Origin: Thiobacillus sp.
GTDB taxonomy: Bacteria > Pseudomonadota > Gammaproteobacteria > Burkholderiales > Thiobacillaceae
DNA length: 64,000 bases
Direction of reading: 5' to 3'
NCBI GenBank assembly: GCA_030679915.1
Contig: JAUXRY010000021.1
Location: 1 to 64,000 of the forward strand
Shown: positions 28,496 through 36,110 of the stretch, one piece after another
How the letters are laid out: each line of letters opens with the position of its first letter
Position numbering within the stretch: position 1 is the stretch's first letter
Translations under genes and position numbers: made by a program
Notes under the pieces: model-generated
Seen by the model: the letters and a program-made list of their open reading frames with translations, nothing else
Database searches by the model: none
What the model was told of the DNA's origin: nothing

Positions 28496-30640
28496 ATGCA
28501 ATCTCTGCTGAACCGATTTTCCCGTTTTCTTCCTTTTTTAAGCTGGTTTCCGTTGAAATCGGATTCGGTCAAGATCAACTTTCTGGCCGGGTTGACTGTT
28601 GCGCTGGTGTTGATTCCGCAATCGATGGCGTATGCGCAACTGGCTGGCTTGCCAGCGTATTACGGTCTGTACGCGGCGTTCCTGCCGGTGGCGATCGGGG
28701 CCATGTTTGGTTCGTCCAACCAGCTGGCCACTGGACCGGTGGCCGTGGTATCTCTGCTGACAGCTTCGGCACTGGCCACTTTGGCCCCCCCTGGTAGCGA
28801 AGACTTCATCGCGCTGGCGATCATGCTGACTTTGTTGGTGGGTTTGATTCAGCTGGCGCTGGGTGCGTTCAAGCTGGGCGTCATCGTTAACTTCCTGTCG
28901 CATCCGGTCATTGTTGGTTTCACCAACGCGGCAGCGATCATCATTGCCTTGTCGCAGTTGTCCAAAATTTTGGGCGTGCCGATGGCGCGCAGCGAATCTT
29001 TCATCAACGACATCATCGGTGTGTTCAAGCAGGTGGGCGACGCGCACTGGCCGACGCTGGTCATGGGCGTGGGCGCGATGGCGCTGATGTGGGGCTTGAA
29101 GAAATACGCCCCCAAGGTGCCGGGTGTGTTGCTTGCGGTGGTGTTGTCGACAGTGATTTCATGGGCGGTCGGGTTTGAACAAAACTCGACGGGTGTGGCT
29201 GCTCATGTGGCTGATGCCGAATTGCGCGCGCAGGTCGACAAAGTGGTGGTGGCTGTCACCGAAGTGGATCGGCTGAACAGTGAAATCGCTACTAAAAATG
29301 AAGCACTCAATGCCGCTGTCAAAGCAACCGGGCATGACAGCATTGATGCCGTCAAACTCGATGCGGAAGTCGCTTTGGCTAACCTTGCGCTCAATGCAGC
29401 GACAAAGACATCCAGCGAGGTGAGCAAGACCATGGGTCGGATCCTGGTGGTGCGGCAGATCGATGAGGATGACAATACGGTTGCGATTTACCCGCTTGGC
29501 AAGGCGCCTGAAGGTATCAATCTGGATGCGACCCCATACCGGATTCGCAAGGTCACCAAGGACGGTGAATTCAAATTGATCGGCGGCGGGGAAGTGGTTG
29601 GAACCGTGCCGGAAGGCTTGCCGCCGATCTCTGCACCCGCGTTCGATATGGATAAACTGGTCGCGTTGCTGTCAGCCGCATTGGTGATTTCACTGGTTGG
29701 CTTCATGGAAGCCATTTCGATTGCCAAGGCCGTGGCCTCCAAGACCAAGCAACGCCTGGATCCGAATCAGGAACTCATCGGTCAGGGTTTGGCCAATATC
29801 GTGGGCAGCTTTTCTCAGGCTTATCCGTCTTCGGGTTCGTTCTCGCGGACGGCGGTGAATGCCAACATGGGGGCAACCTCGGGCTTGTCGTCGGTGTTCA
29901 CTTCGGTGATTGTGCTGGTCACGCTGCTGTTCCTGACCCCCATGCTGTATCACTTGCCGCAGGCGGTGCTGGCGGCCATCATCATCATGGCGGTGGGTGG
30001 ACTGGTCAACATCGAAGGTGTCAAGCACGCCTGGCATACGCACAAGCACGACGGCGCCGCCGCCATCGTGACATTTTTTGCCACACTCCTGTTTGCGCCG
30101 CATCTGGATAACGGCATTCTGATTGGCGCGGGGCTGGCCATTGTGCTGTTCCTGCTGCGCACCATGAAGCCGCGCGTGGCGTTGTTGGGACGTTACACCG
30201 ACGGCACGCTGCGTGACATCAAGGTCAATCCGGACATGCCGACCAGTGAGCACATCATGGCCTTGCGTTATGACGGCTCGCTCTATTTCGCCAATGTGTC
30301 CTATTTTGAAGATGCGGTCTTGGAAGGTCTGGCTGATCGCCCCAATGCCAAATACGTGCTGATCGTGGGCGATGCCATCAACCAGCTGGACGCGTCCGGC
30401 GAGGAAGTGGTGCATCACCTGATCGACCGGTTGAAGTCGGCAGGCATTACCCTGGTGTTTTCGGGGCTGAAGAAACAGGTGCTGGATGTCATGCGCAACA
30501 CGAGCCTGTTTGAGCTGATTGGCCCGGACAACATTTTCCCGACCGAAGATCAGGCCATTTCCGCCATCTACGAACGCCTGGGTGACGATGCCAAGGAAGA
30601 CCTGTTCTGCCCGGTGAAGTCCAAACCGGCTGCAGTCTGA
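28496..30640 (+). CDS. SulP-family anion transporter with coiled-coil insertion and STAS domain (likely bicarbonate)
   Basis: 714 residues. SulP core: ALVLIPQSMAYAQLAGLPAYYGLYAAFLP near residue 36, NQLATGPVAVVSLL, PVIVGFTNAAAIIIALSQL and the DPNQELIGQGLANIVGSF block near 420. A STAS domain occupies about residues 560-700. Unusual: an extra segment of about 140 residues (about 225-365) between membrane blocks, helical and E/K/A-rich (a coiled-coil stretch) then beta-rich. The same insertion is in the paralogue at 58943-61009. Some SulP proteins carry bicarbonate (BicA type); location beside LCIB, SbtA and carboxysome genes favours that. A protease gene follows by 13 bp. Confidence 0.9.
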   Translation: MQSLLNRFSRFLPFLSWFPLKSDSVKINFLAGLTVALVLIPQSMAYAQLAGLPAYYGLYAAFLPVAIGAMFGSSNQLATGPVAVVSLLTASALATLAPPGSEDFIALAIMLTLLVGLIQLALGAFKLGVIVNFLSHPVIVGFTNAAAIIIALSQLSKILGVPMARSESFINDIIGVFKQVGDAHWPTLVMGVGAMALMWGLKKYAPKVPGVLLAVVLSTVISWAVGFEQNSTGVAAHVADAELRAQVDKVVVAVTEVDRLNSEIATKNEALNAAVKATGHDSIDAVKLDAEVALANLALNAATKTSSEVSKTMGRILVVRQIDEDDNTVAIYPLGKAPEGINLDATPYRIRKVTKDGEFKLIGGGEVVGTVPEGLPPISAPAFDMDKLVALLSAALVISLVGFMEAISIAKAVASKTKQRLDPNQELIGQGLANIVGSFSQAYPSSGSFSRTAVNANMGATSGLSSVFTSVIVLVTLLFLTPMLYHLPQAVLAAIIIMAVGGLVNIEGVKHAWHTHKHDGAAAIVTFFATLLFAPHLDNGILIGAGLAIVLFLLRTMKPRVALLGRYTDGTLRDIKVNPDMPTSEHIMALRYDGSLYFANVSYFEDAVLEGLADRPNAKYVLIVGDAINQLDASGEEVVHHLIDRLKSAGITLVFSGLKKQVLDVMRNTSLFELIGPDNIFPTEDQAISAIYERLGDDAKEDLFCPVKSKPAAV

Positions 30641-30653
30641 TCGGAGTCACTCC

Positions 30654-31481
30654 TTGGAAATCAACTCCATCACCAAGAAGCTGCTGTTCAACACCATTCG
30701 GGTCGATACGGTGCTGGAAGACGGTAGCGAGGGTTCTGGCACCGCCTTCGTGTTTAGCCACACGACAGGTAGCGGCGTGCATACCTTCGTGGTCACCAAT
30801 CGCCATCTGGTTGAGGGCGTGCGCAGCGGCGGCCTGGTGTTTACGCAGAAAATGCATGGTCAGCCAGCCTTGGGCGAGCGCTTCCAGATCAACATCAATG
30901 ATTTTTCACACGCCTGGTTTCTGCACCCGGACCCAGAAGTGGATCTCGCCATCATCCCGTTGCGCCCACTGGAACAGGCGGCGCGAGACCTGGGCGCCGA
31001 GTTGTATTACCACGCGATTGACAGCCATCTGGTACCCGATGCTGCAGCCTTGCGTGCACTCGATGCGATGGAAGAGGTGATCTTTATTGGTTACCCCAGC
31101 GGGGTGTGGGATCAGGTCAACCTGATGCCTATCATGCGGCGCGGCACCACCGCCACCCCGATGGAGCTGAATTTCGAAGGCCGTCCGGAGTTTTTGATTG
31201 ATGCAGCGGTGTATCCAGGCTCCAGTGGCAGCCCGGTTTTCGTCTATCAGCCGGATTCCTTGCGTTCAGCGCAATCAGGCGGCGGCAAAAAGTTTTTGTT
31301 TGCCGGCGTGGTCGCGGCGGTGTTCTTCCGCGAAGAAGCCAATCAGCTGGTGTCGGTTCCGGTGCCGCCCAATAACCAGCAGCCCATGGTGATGGGGTCA
31401 GAGATGATTGATCTGGGTCTGGTTATCAAGTCCGAGGCGGTCTTGACGGCCATCAAGGCCTATCTGCGCGAAGCCGCCTGA
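30654..31481 (+). CDS. Cytoplasmic trypsin-like serine protease
   Basis: 275 residues, TTG start with GGAG eight bases upstream. Chymotrypsin-fold catalytic triad: His in FVVTNRHLVEG, Asp in EVDLAIIPL and Ser in YPGSSGSPVFV. There is no signal peptide, membrane helix or PDZ domain, unlike DegP-type quality-control proteases. It begins 13 bp after the SulP gene, ahead of sbtA, so it is likely co-transcribed with the bicarbonate-type transporter. Possible roles: regulated cleavage of a transporter or of a carboxysome protein. None is shown by sequence. Confidence 0.85.
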   Translation: MEINSITKKLLFNTIRVDTVLEDGSEGSGTAFVFSHTTGSGVHTFVVTNRHLVEGVRSGGLVFTQKMHGQPALGERFQININDFSHAWFLHPDPEVDLAIIPLRPLEQAARDLGAELYYHAIDSHLVPDAAALRALDAMEEVIFIGYPSGVWDQVNLMPIMRRGTTATPMELNFEGRPEFLIDAAVYPGSSGSPVFVYQPDSLRSAQSGGGKKFLFAGVVAAVFFREEANQLVSVPVPPNNQQPMVMGSEMIDLGLVIKSEAVLTAIKAYLREAA

Positions 31482-31649
31482 CCCGGTTAACATCCAATGC
31501 ATCATCCATTCTTATGGATTTGATCAAAAACATTAACTATTCATGATGCTTCGATTTGCATAAGGTGTCAGCAACGTACTGCCTGCACGGCAGAAGTAGG
31601 TTGATCTCTTATACATGACGCGCCGCTGGCATGGCGTGAAGGAGCTTCG

Positions 31650-32630
31650 ATGGATGTAAGCAATTTGCTGATACCGGCGGTTTTATTCTTTGCGCTGGGA
31701 TTTCTGGCGCAGGGCGTCAAATCCGATCTCAAGTTTCCACCCGAACTGGCCAAGGCGCTGTCGATCTACCTGCTCATTGGTATCGGCCTCAAAGGCGGCA
31801 TCGAGTTATCGCATGCGCATTTGGGTGAAGCGTTAGAGGCCGTGGGGGCCGCATTGGTGCTGGGATTTGCTTTACCCATCCTGGCGTACACCATTTTGCT
31901 GGCAGGCCGGATCGACAAGCTCAATGCGTCGGCTATCGCGGCGCACTACGGTTCTGTCAGCGCGGGCACCTTTCTAACCGCGATCGCTTACCTCAATGCT
32001 CAGCAGATCACGTATGAGTCCTATCCGGTCATCATGCTGGCGATCATGGAGTCGCCAGCCATTATTGTCGGCCTCCTGCTCGCCCGATTTTCACGGGGCA
32101 ACAAGGCCAATAGTGATGAAGACGCGCGCGAAAACCATATGGGCGAGTTGTTGAAAGACGCGTTTACCAACGGCAGCGTGATTTTGCTTTTTGGCGGCAT
32201 GTTGATCGGCTTCGTAGTCAAGCCGGATTCGCTGGCCACCATCACGCCTTTCTTCAGTACGCTGTTTATGGGTGCGTTGTCGATGTTCCTGCTTGAAATG
32301 GGGATGGAAGCAGGCAAACGCATCGGAGAGTTCAGGCGTGTAGGCTGGTTTCTGGTGGCGTTTGGTGTGTTGATGCCGCTGATCGGCGGCGGCGTCGGTC
32401 TGCTGATGGGCCACTACTGGCTGGGTTTCGGCATGGGCGGCACCATGCTGGTGGCCGTGCTGGGCGCTTCGGCATCCTATATTGCCGTACCGCCTGCCAT
32501 GCGTTTGGCTATCCCTGAAGCCAATCCATCCTATTATTTAACCCTCTCGCTTGGGGTGACGTTTCCGTTCAATGTGATCGTCGGCATCCCGATTTACCAT
32601 TATTTCGCCGCCCGCCTGGCGGGCGTGTGA
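31650..32630 (+). CDS. sbtA: SbtA sodium-dependent bicarbonate transporter
   Basis: 326 residues, about ten membrane segments. SbtA/DUF897 signatures: ALGFLAQGVKSDLKFPPELAKALSIYLL, GLKGGIEL, AIAAHYGSVSAGTFLTA, and MESPAIIVGLLLAR. Repeated halves with FVVKPDSLATITPFF, MGTMLVAVLGASASYIAVPPAMR near the C-terminus (Gly-rich). High-affinity Na+/HCO3- symport into the cytosol. It is followed 13 bp later by a PII-like gene, as in cyanobacterial sbtA-sbtB pairs. GGAG upstream supports the ATG. Needs a Na+ gradient, for which the Mrp antiporter further along is a candidate source. Confidence 0.93.
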   Translation: MDVSNLLIPAVLFFALGFLAQGVKSDLKFPPELAKALSIYLLIGIGLKGGIELSHAHLGEALEAVGAALVLGFALPILAYTILLAGRIDKLNASAIAAHYGSVSAGTFLTAIAYLNAQQITYESYPVIMLAIMESPAIIVGLLLARFSRGNKANSDEDARENHMGELLKDAFTNGSVILLFGGMLIGFVVKPDSLATITPFFSTLFMGALSMFLLEMGMEAGKRIGEFRRVGWFLVAFGVLMPLIGGGVGLLMGHYWLGFGMGGTMLVAVLGASASYIAVPPAMRLAIPEANPSYYLTLSLGVTFPFNVIVGIPIYHYFAARLAGV

Positions 32631-32643
32631 GTCAGGATCAGCC

Positions 32644-32955
32644 ATGCCTCAACTCCATCCGATGAAACTTATCAACATTGTCGCCAACATGACGCTGGAA
32701 GAGCGTTTGGTGGATATAGCCGAGGCGCATGCCACCTCGGGTTACACCATCCTTGAAGCACGCGGCGCGGGCAGTGCCGGACTGCAGACCGGTGCACTGG
32801 AAGGCGGAAGCAATATTCTGTTCATGCTGGTTGTTACCGAATCCAAGCTGACAGAAGTGATGGTGGACATTGAAAAGCTGATGAAGCGGGGCCATCATCT
32901 GGCGTGCTTTGTATCCGATACGCAGGTGCTGCGCCGCGAGAAATTTGCGGACTAG
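32644..32955 (+). CDS. sbtB: PII-like regulator of SbtA (SbtB/CPII-type)
   Basis: 103 residues with the ferredoxin-like PII fold: MKLINIVANMTLEERLVDIAEAHATSGYTILEARGAG, a glycine-rich T-loop region (GLQTGALEGG) and a second repeat (LFMLVVTESKLTEVMVDIEKLM). There is no T-loop Tyr (Tyr51 of GlnB) and no C-terminal CGPEGC redox loop. Adjacency to sbtA indicates a carbon-regulated PII that senses adenylates and gates SbtA. Alternative start at 32662 (MKLINIV). Confidence 0.85.
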   Translation: MPQLHPMKLINIVANMTLEERLVDIAEAHATSGYTILEARGAGSAGLQTGALEGGSNILFMLVVTESKLTEVMVDIEKLMKRGHHLACFVSDTQVLRREKFAD

Positions 32956-32961
32956 AGAAGT

Positions 32962-33873
32962 TCAGGGGCGAGGTTGAGCCAGCAAGCTGCCTGCTTCATT
33001 CATGACAAAATCGAGGAAGGCCTGCGCCACCGCAGAAAAACGCTTGGCAGGGCGGTGCACCACATACCAGTGACGCATGATCGGGAATCCTTGTACGTCA
33101 AGTATCGCCAGTCGGTCCAATGCGCGTTCCATTTCCAGGGTGTGGATTGAGACTACACCCAGGCCCAGGCCCGCTTGCACGGCCTGCTTGATGGCCTCGT
33201 TGCTGCTCATTTCCATGGCGGTGGTGAGGCGGATACCCGTCGCATCAAAGAAACGTTCAGCGGCCATGCGCGTACCCGAACCGGGCTCGCGGCTGATGAA
33301 GCTCTCGTCAGCCAGACGCGCAGGCAGAATGGCGCGTTCTTTGGCCATCGGGTGGCTCGGCGCGGCAATCACCACCAGTGGATTTTCCATGAACGGGTGA
33401 GCCACCAGATTGGATTCTTCGGGGGGTTGGCCCATGATCGCGAGATCTTTGTCAGAATCGCCCAATTGCGTGAGAATATGCTCGCGATTACTGACATCCA
33501 GGCTGACTTTTACCCCTGGATAGCGCTGGCAAAACGTTGCAAGGAGGCGGGGCGCAAAATAATTTGCCGTACTGGCAACCGTAATATTTAATTGACCGCG
33601 GCGAACCCCGCGCATTTCTTCCAGCTCAAGCTGGGCTTCCTGGACCTGAGCCAGAATTCCCTGTGCGTGTCGGTAGAAAGTGCGCCCCGCATCGGTCAGA
33701 CGGATTTTCTTGCCAATCTGCTCGAATAATGGCATCCCGGCCTGTTCTTCCAGCTGCCGGATTTGCATGGAAACAGCGGGCTGGGACAGGTGCAGTTCCT
33801 CGGACGCACGGGTAAAACCGGTGAGTCGGGCCGCTGCTTCGAACACCTGAATCTGGCGCAACGTGATGTGCAT
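32962..33873 (-). CDS. cbbR: CbbR LysR-family activator
   Basis: 303 residues. N-terminal winged HTH (TLRQIQVFEAAARLTGFTRASEELHLSQPAVSMQIRQLE) and a C-terminal periplasmic-binding-like effector domain (LDVSNREHILTQLGDSDKDLAIMGQPPEESN is CbbR-like). CbbR senses metabolites such as NADPH or RuBP and activates cbb operons. It is divergently transcribed from cbbL with 260 bp between, the classical arrangement, and its stop meets the SbtB gene. Confidence 0.94.
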   Translation of the reverse strand: MHITLRQIQVFEAAARLTGFTRASEELHLSQPAVSMQIRQLEEQAGMPLFEQIGKKIRLTDAGRTFYRHAQGILAQVQEAQLELEEMRGVRRGQLNITVASTANYFAPRLLATFCQRYPGVKVSLDVSNREHILTQLGDSDKDLAIMGQPPEESNLVAHPFMENPLVVIAAPSHPMAKERAILPARLADESFISREPGSGTRMAAERFFDATGIRLTTAMEMSSNEAIKQAVQAGLGLGVVSIHTLEMERALDRLAILDVQGFPIMRHWYVVHRPAKRFSAVAQAFLDFVMNEAGSLLAQPRP

Positions 33874-34134
33874 GGATTAATGATAAGAATTAGTTATGCT
33901 TTGCATTATGAATATCGATTGTTAATTATGCAATCGAGCGGATAAGGTTACGGTCCCGCTATGGCCTTAACAGCTATGGCTCAGTAATAAAGGAAGCTTT
34001 GAATAAGTCCTCTAGCTTAAATGCAGGGGGTTTTGTTCAGGGTTTCCTGAGGGCTTGGTTTTGCGCAGCAAGGCGGCCAAGAATTAAGGATTTGGAATTT
34101 TTGTCTGAATCAGCATGCTTAAGGAGCGAACATA
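33874..34134 (+). promoter_or_regulatory. cbbR-cbbL divergent promoter region
   Basis: 261 bp. The cbbR-proximal half (33874-33945) is AT-rich with LysR-type T-N11-A boxes, e.g. ATAAGAATTAGTTAT and ATTG-N9-CAAT, candidate CbbR sites. The remainder is an about 190-nt untranslated leader. AAGGAG precedes the cbbL ATG. Exact promoter elements were not resolved by eye. Confidence 0.55.
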
Positions 34135-35556
34135 ATGGCAGTGAAGAGCTATCAGGCCGGGGTAAAAGAATACCGGCAGACATATTGGATGCCGGAATAC
34201 ACCCCGCTGGATACCGACATTCTGGCGTGTTTCAAAATCACCCCGCAAGCGGGTGTGGACCGTGAAGAAGTGGCTGCTGCTGTGGCTGCTGAATCCTCAA
34301 CAGGTACCTGGACTACGGTCTGGACCGACCTGCTGACGGACATGGATTATTACAAGGGCCGTGCCTATCGCATCGAAGATGTGCCGGGTGACGACACCTG
34401 TTTCTACGCTTTTGTTGCTTATCCGATTGACCTGTTCGAAGAAGGGTCAGTGGTCAACGTGTTCACCTCGCTGGTGGGCAACGTGTTTGGCTTTAAAGCC
34501 TTGCGCGCGCTGCGTCTGGAAGACATCCGCTTCCCGATTGCCTACGTTAAAACTTGCGGTGGCCCACCCATGGGCATCCAGGTCGAGCGTGACATTCTGA
34601 ACAAATATGGCCGCCCCCTTCTGGGTTGCACCATCAAGCCGAAGCTGGGCCTGTCTGCGAAGAACTACGGCCGTGCGGTGTACGAAGTACTGCGTGGCGG
34701 TTTGGACTTCAGCAAGGACGACGAGAATATTAACTCGCAGCCGTTCATGCGCTGGCGTCAGCGTTTTGACTTCGTGCAGGAAGCCACCTTGAAAGCGGAA
34801 GCCGAAACCGGCGAGCGCAAGGGCCACTACCTGAACGTGACCGCAGCAACCCCCGAAGAGATGTACAAGCGTGCCGAGCACGCTAAAGACATCGGCGCGC
34901 CGATCATCATGCACGATTACATCACCGGCGGATTCTGTGCCAACACGGGCCTGGCCAACTGGTGTCGTGACAACGGCATGCTGCTGCACATTCACCGTGC
35001 TATGCACGCTGTGATCGACCGCAACCCGCACCACGGTATTCACTTCCGTGTGCTGGCCAAAATTCTGCGTCTATCCGGCGGCGACCACCTGCACTCCGGT
35101 ACGGTGGTTGGCAAGCTCGAAGGCGACCGCGCACCGACCCTGGGTTTTGTCGATTTGATGCGTGAGTCCTTCATTCCTGAAGATCGCTCACGCGGCGTGT
35201 TCTTTGACCAAGATTGGGGCTCGATGCCTGGCGTACTGCCGGTCGCGTCCGGTGGTATTCACGTGTGGCACATGCCCGCACTGGTCAACATCTTCGGCGA
35301 TGACTCCGTGCTGCAGTTTGGTGGCGGCACGCTCGGCCATCCCTGGGGTAATGCGGCGGGCGCCTGCGCCAACCGCGTTGCGCTGGAAGCCTGTGTGCAG
35401 GCGCGCAACGAAGGCCGTGAGCTTGAAAAAGAAGGCAAAGAAATTCTTACGGCGGCCGCAACGCACAGCCCTGAGCTCAGAATCGCCATGGAAACGTGGA
35501 AAGAGATCAAGTTTGAGTTTGACACCGTTGACAAGCTGGATATTGCGAACAAGTAA
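34135..35556 (+). CDS. cbbL: RuBisCO large subunit, form IA
   Basis: 473 residues. Carboxysomal (form IAc) N-terminus [18 protein letters not shown]. Active-site residues: Lys168 (CTIKPKLGL), carbamylated Lys194 (LDFSKDDEN), metal-binding Asp/Glu following it, loop-6 Lys in [10 protein letters not shown] and His in [15 protein letters not shown]. Fixes CO2 on ribulose-1,5-bisphosphate inside the carboxysome. First gene of the carboxysome operon behind divergent cbbR. Confidence 0.98.
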   Translation: MAVKSYQAGVKEYRQTYWMPEYTPLDTDILACFKITPQAGVDREEVAAAVAAESSTGTWTTVWTDLLTDMDYYKGRAYRIEDVPGDDTCFYAFVAYPIDLFEEGSVVNVFTSLVGNVFGFKALRALRLEDIRFPIAYVKTCGGPPMGIQVERDILNKYGRPLLGCTIKPKLGLSAKNYGRAVYEVLRGGLDFSKDDENINSQPFMRWRQRFDFVQEATLKAEAETGERKGHYLNVTAATPEEMYKRAEHAKDIGAPIIMHDYITGGFCANTGLANWCRDNGMLLHIHRAMHAVIDRNPHHGIHFRVLAKILRLSGGDHLHSGTVVGKLEGDRAPTLGFVDLMRESFIPEDRSRGVFFDQDWGSMPGVLPVASGGIHVWHMPALVNIFGDDSVLQFGGGTLGHPWGNAAGACANRVALEACVQARNEGRELEKEGKEILTAAATHSPELRIAMETWKEIKFEFDTVDKLDIANK

Positions 35557-35637
35557 GGAGCCAGCACGGGAAGCGCGACCGAGAACACTGCGGTTCGCTT
35601 CCATGGGTCTGTTCCTCATTTATTGAAAGGAAATAAC

Positions 35638-35964
35638 ATGGCTGTTCAAGTTTACAAAGGCGGGACCAAGTACGAAACTTTTTCGTACCTACCCGTGATG
35701 ACGGCAGATCAGGTGCGTCGCCAGATCGCTTATTGCATTAGCCAGGGTTGGAACCCGTCGGTAGAACATACCGAAAAGGGCGCGCTCGCTACCCAAAACT
35801 ATTGGTACATGTGGAAGCTGCCCTTCTTTGGCGAGCAATCGGTTGATGCCGTTCTGGCCGAGTTGGACGCGTGTCACCGTGAGTTCCCTGACCAGCTGGT
35901 GCGTTTTGTCGCTTATGACAACTACGCGCAAAGCCAGGGCATGAACTTCGTGGTATATCGCTAA
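35638..35964 (+). CDS. cbbS: RuBisCO small subunit
   Basis: 108 residues from ATG 35638, with AAAGGA upstream; an in-frame TTG at 35623 is not needed. [32 protein letters not shown] and the [22 protein letters not shown] block are typical. Pairs with cbbL as L8S8. An 81-bp spacer separates it from cbbL. A strong stem-loop follows before csoS2. Confidence 0.97.
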   Translation: MAVQVYKGGTKYETFSYLPVMTADQVRRQIAYCISQGWNPSVEHTEKGALATQNYWYMWKLPFFGEQSVDAVLAELDACHREFPDQLVRFVAYDNYAQSQGMNFVVYR

Positions 35965-35974
35965 AAAGAAAGTC

Positions 35975-36083
35975 TGCGCCGATGCATAAGTGTCGGCGCA
36001 CGCAAGGCAGGATGATTGTGTTCAAAATTCTGTTTGCTGAGGTCGCGGTTGCGACACCGTCTGGTCGCGTAATCGCGACCTCA
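35975..36083 (+). promoter_or_regulatory. Two consecutive stem-loops between cbbS and csoS2
   Basis: First: TGCGCCGA (35975-35982) with TCGGCGCA (35993-36000), 10-nt loop. Second: TGAGGTCGCG (36038-36047) with CGCGACCTCA (36074-36083) enclosing a nested TGCGAC/GTCGCG pair, a 46-nt near-continuous dyad. There is no T-run after either, so they are not classical terminators. Their place suits RNA processing or stability control that lets cbbLS be made in excess over shell genes. Confidence 0.6.
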
Positions 36084-36110
36084 ACAAACCCGTTAGATTC
36101 GAGGTAAGTG

